From positions 62,521,874-62,585,873 of the forward strand of contig NC_034409.1 of NCBI RefSeq assembly GCF_002078875.1: a DNA stretch of 64,000 bases, written 5' to 3'. Positions 62,500 to 64,000 of this stretch are shown piece after piece. Position 1 is the first letter of the stretch. Every line of letters begins with the position of its first letter. The notes under the pieces are model-generated. The model made no database searches. It saw only the letters and a program-made list of their open reading frames with translations, and was not told the origin of the DNA. The stretch comes from Numida meleagris. Lineage: Eukaryota; Chordata; Aves; Galliformes; Numididae. A program made the position numbers and the translations under genes.

Positions 62500-62577
62500 G
62501 AGAAGCGTCTACAGCGGACAGAGTTTTCTCCCAGGTGGATGTCTGACCATCAGCCCATCAAACCAATCAAGCAGGAG
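62500..62577 (+). CDS. CECR2: CECR2 exon 8: basic linker before the coiled-coil region
   Basis: The exon has 26 full codons, beginning EKRLQRTEFSPRWMSDHQPI and ending KPIKQE. It is in phase 0 at both ends, so it could be skipped without a frame change. The acceptor is CTGTTTCAG at 62491-62499 and the donor is GTGAGG at 62578, followed at once by runs of G that can act as intronic splicing enhancers. PRWMSDH and IKPIKQE correspond to mammalian CECR2. The KQE-type sequence could hold a sumoylation-like site, but this is inference. The next exon, which should encode a long charged helix, was not found in the remaining 1.4 kb. Confidence 0.93.
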
Positions 62578-64000
62578 GTGAGGGGGGGTGCGAGGGGGAG
62601 GACGACGGAGGGAGGCGAGAGCAGATGCCTCCTGGGGGAAAAAATAAACCACAGCATCGCTATTCAGTGGGAAGGAGCCGTTTGAAAGTGCTTGTGCTGA
62701 AAGAAAGATGGGTGGTAATGCCGGTCAAACGCAGGCTGACACTCGGGGTTTCTATGGCGAGCAGGGAGGTGCTGCCCTCTGGATCACGGAGGCAACTGGC
62801 CTTGCCGCAGACGCTGGTGCAGCTGCATATGGAAATCTGCGCTCAGCCTGGGGAATTCCACTTCAATGAAAGTGCTGGCACATTCGAGGCAGTTCAAAGA
62901 AAAGTTGAAGAAGGATGAGAGGGCTAGAAGAACTGGCTTACAAAGGGAAATGACAGAAATTCAGCCAAGGGAAAAACGTGAGGCTGCAAACACATGAGGG
63001 TGTAGATAGTGCAGAGAGAGAGAATGACTTGATGCGGCACAGAGCTGAACTAGAAGGAATCAGATGGAAACGAAAGTCACATTTTAGGCTGCTTAAAGAA
63101 GCACTTGTCAAACCAGCTCGAGCTGCTCTTTCCGTGCCTCCTCACCCTCATCTCCTCCGCCCCACTGATGGCACAGCACTGTGGGTCTGTGCAGTGAACC
63201 AGACCCAGGAAAATGACTGGAGTTAAATATAACCTTTTTCTTTGGTCAGGGTTATTTTTAACGTAGATCAGTTTTCCAATTCAGTTCACCACGCAGCCCC
63301 CAACAGTCACGTTGGCACAGCCAGGGACGTGGTATGGTGGAGATGGGGGGGTCTTTGAACTGGCAACTGCTGCCCAGAAAAATCGGTCAAGCAACACGGG
63401 ATTAGCTTTGGAGGAAAAAAATGGCTTGGTTCTATCAGGCTGTGGCATAATCCCTCACTGTAGATGTAATGAAAGCACAGTTATCTGGCGTTTTGTCCCA
63501 GAATGCTGTCAAACCCTGGGAAATTGAATGGCAGGGAATATTCCACGTGTGTCATGGTTTCCTGCAAAACAAAGGAGAAAGTACAGCTCCCCACAATAAA
63601 TATGATTACTTAGAATACATAAAGGAAGGAAGAGCCTCTCATCGTGCTGCTGATAAAAGCCTGCAGGGAGGAAAATAAGACCCTGGTGATGGTCAGTTTG
63701 GGGCCAGCATTGCTCTCTGCAAAGCCCCCCGTCCAGGAAGCGCAGGGCCACGTGTTTGTTCGCAGGCAGCAGAAATCCCAGTGGAGAAGGGGAGTGGGAA
63801 ACACATGGAGCCTGAATGATGCTAATCAGTACCGCAGGTGCTCCAGGTCTGCGGCTGCAGAGGGTTGTTAATTGCTGCCTGTGGGCCAGTGAAACGTTTT
63901 CCAGCGAGCGGGGGCCCTCCCAGCTCCCGCCGTGCTGGGGAGCGGGGGGCCAGGCAACACCAGGGTGGTGAATCTCCAGACGGCACTGCCAGTCTCCCAG
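62578..64000 (+). other. CECR2 intron 8, left part (runs off the window)
   Basis: The intron begins GTGAGG followed by G-rich sequence (62581-62615). No acceptor leading into the expected charged-helix exon was found before 64000. The last 300 bases are GC-rich (63700-64000). No repeat was recognised. Confidence 0.75.

Larger units (their letters stand above)
36300..62577 (+). other. CECR2: CECR2 gene, partial (exons 2-8 by comparison with mammals)
   Basis: This is the gene-level entry for seven exons that together encode 274 continuous codons. CECR2 is known as a nuclear subunit that pairs with ISWI ATPases (SNF2L in the CERF complex, also SNF2H) to slide nucleosomes. It is needed for neural tube closure and has roles in the germ line. 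What is seen: all borders are GT-AG, codon phases match at all six junctions, and no stop occurs in the joined frame. The protein is very close to the mammalian protein as I remember it. Domain order is DDT-like (exons 2-3), WHIM1-like (exon 3), WHIM2-like (exon 4), AT-hook (exon 5), WHIM3-like (exon 7) and a basic linker (exon 8). The gene continues beyond both window ends: no exon 1 was recognised, and the bromodomain exons are missing on the right. Exon numbers are inferred from the human gene. Confidence 0.93.

Noticed and set aside
63600..64000. Next CECR2 exon (charged helix) at the right edge
   Set aside because: No acceptor followed by the expected K/E-rich reading frame was found in phase 0.

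Overview
The window looks like nuclear DNA from a bird. The dispersed repeats are mostly CR1 LINE copies. Several end in the avian-type 3' terminus with an ATTCTRTG-like octamer (for example near 33920-33943, 35570-35592 and 36829-36846). There are no Alu- or B1-type SINEs, introns are long, and coding exons are short with GT-AG borders. The species cannot be fixed from sequence alone; a galliform such as chicken is my guess.

One protein-coding gene is supported, on the plus strand: the 5' half of CECR2, the chromatin-remodelling bromodomain protein that partners ISWI ATPases. I can place seven consecutive internal exons: 36300-36394, 56871-57054, 57781-57920, 58419-58523, 59181-59230, 61609-61778 and 62500-62577. 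Their phases fit exactly and they join into one uninterrupted 274-codon frame (822 nt). This part carries most of a DDT-like module, WHIM1-, WHIM2- and WHIM3-like motifs, and an AT-hook. The first coding exon (N-terminus) is not recognisable and should lie left of the window. The coiled-coil, bromodomain and proline-rich C-terminal exons should lie to the right.

Layout: 1-36299 reads as the 3' part of a very long intron 1. It holds recent and ancient CR1 fragments, a CpG-enriched patch near 10.6-10.85 kb, and several stretches that look like conserved regulatory DNA. Intron 2 (36395-56870, about 20.5 kb) holds CR1 tails, AT microsatellites, an alternating purine-pyrimidine tract with an E-box, and a degraded stretch near 44.5-46.1 kb that resembles a retrotransposon gag. 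From 56.9 kb onward the exons are tightly clustered, with short G-rich introns.

I see no rRNA, tRNA, CRISPR, operon or prokaryotic feature. I also see no clearly novel biological system. The most useful second looks are the regulatory candidates in introns 1 and 2, the structural DNA motifs, the old retrotransposon relics, and the possible alternative 5' start in front of exon 3. Most other open frames in the window are short chance frames in non-coding DNA.
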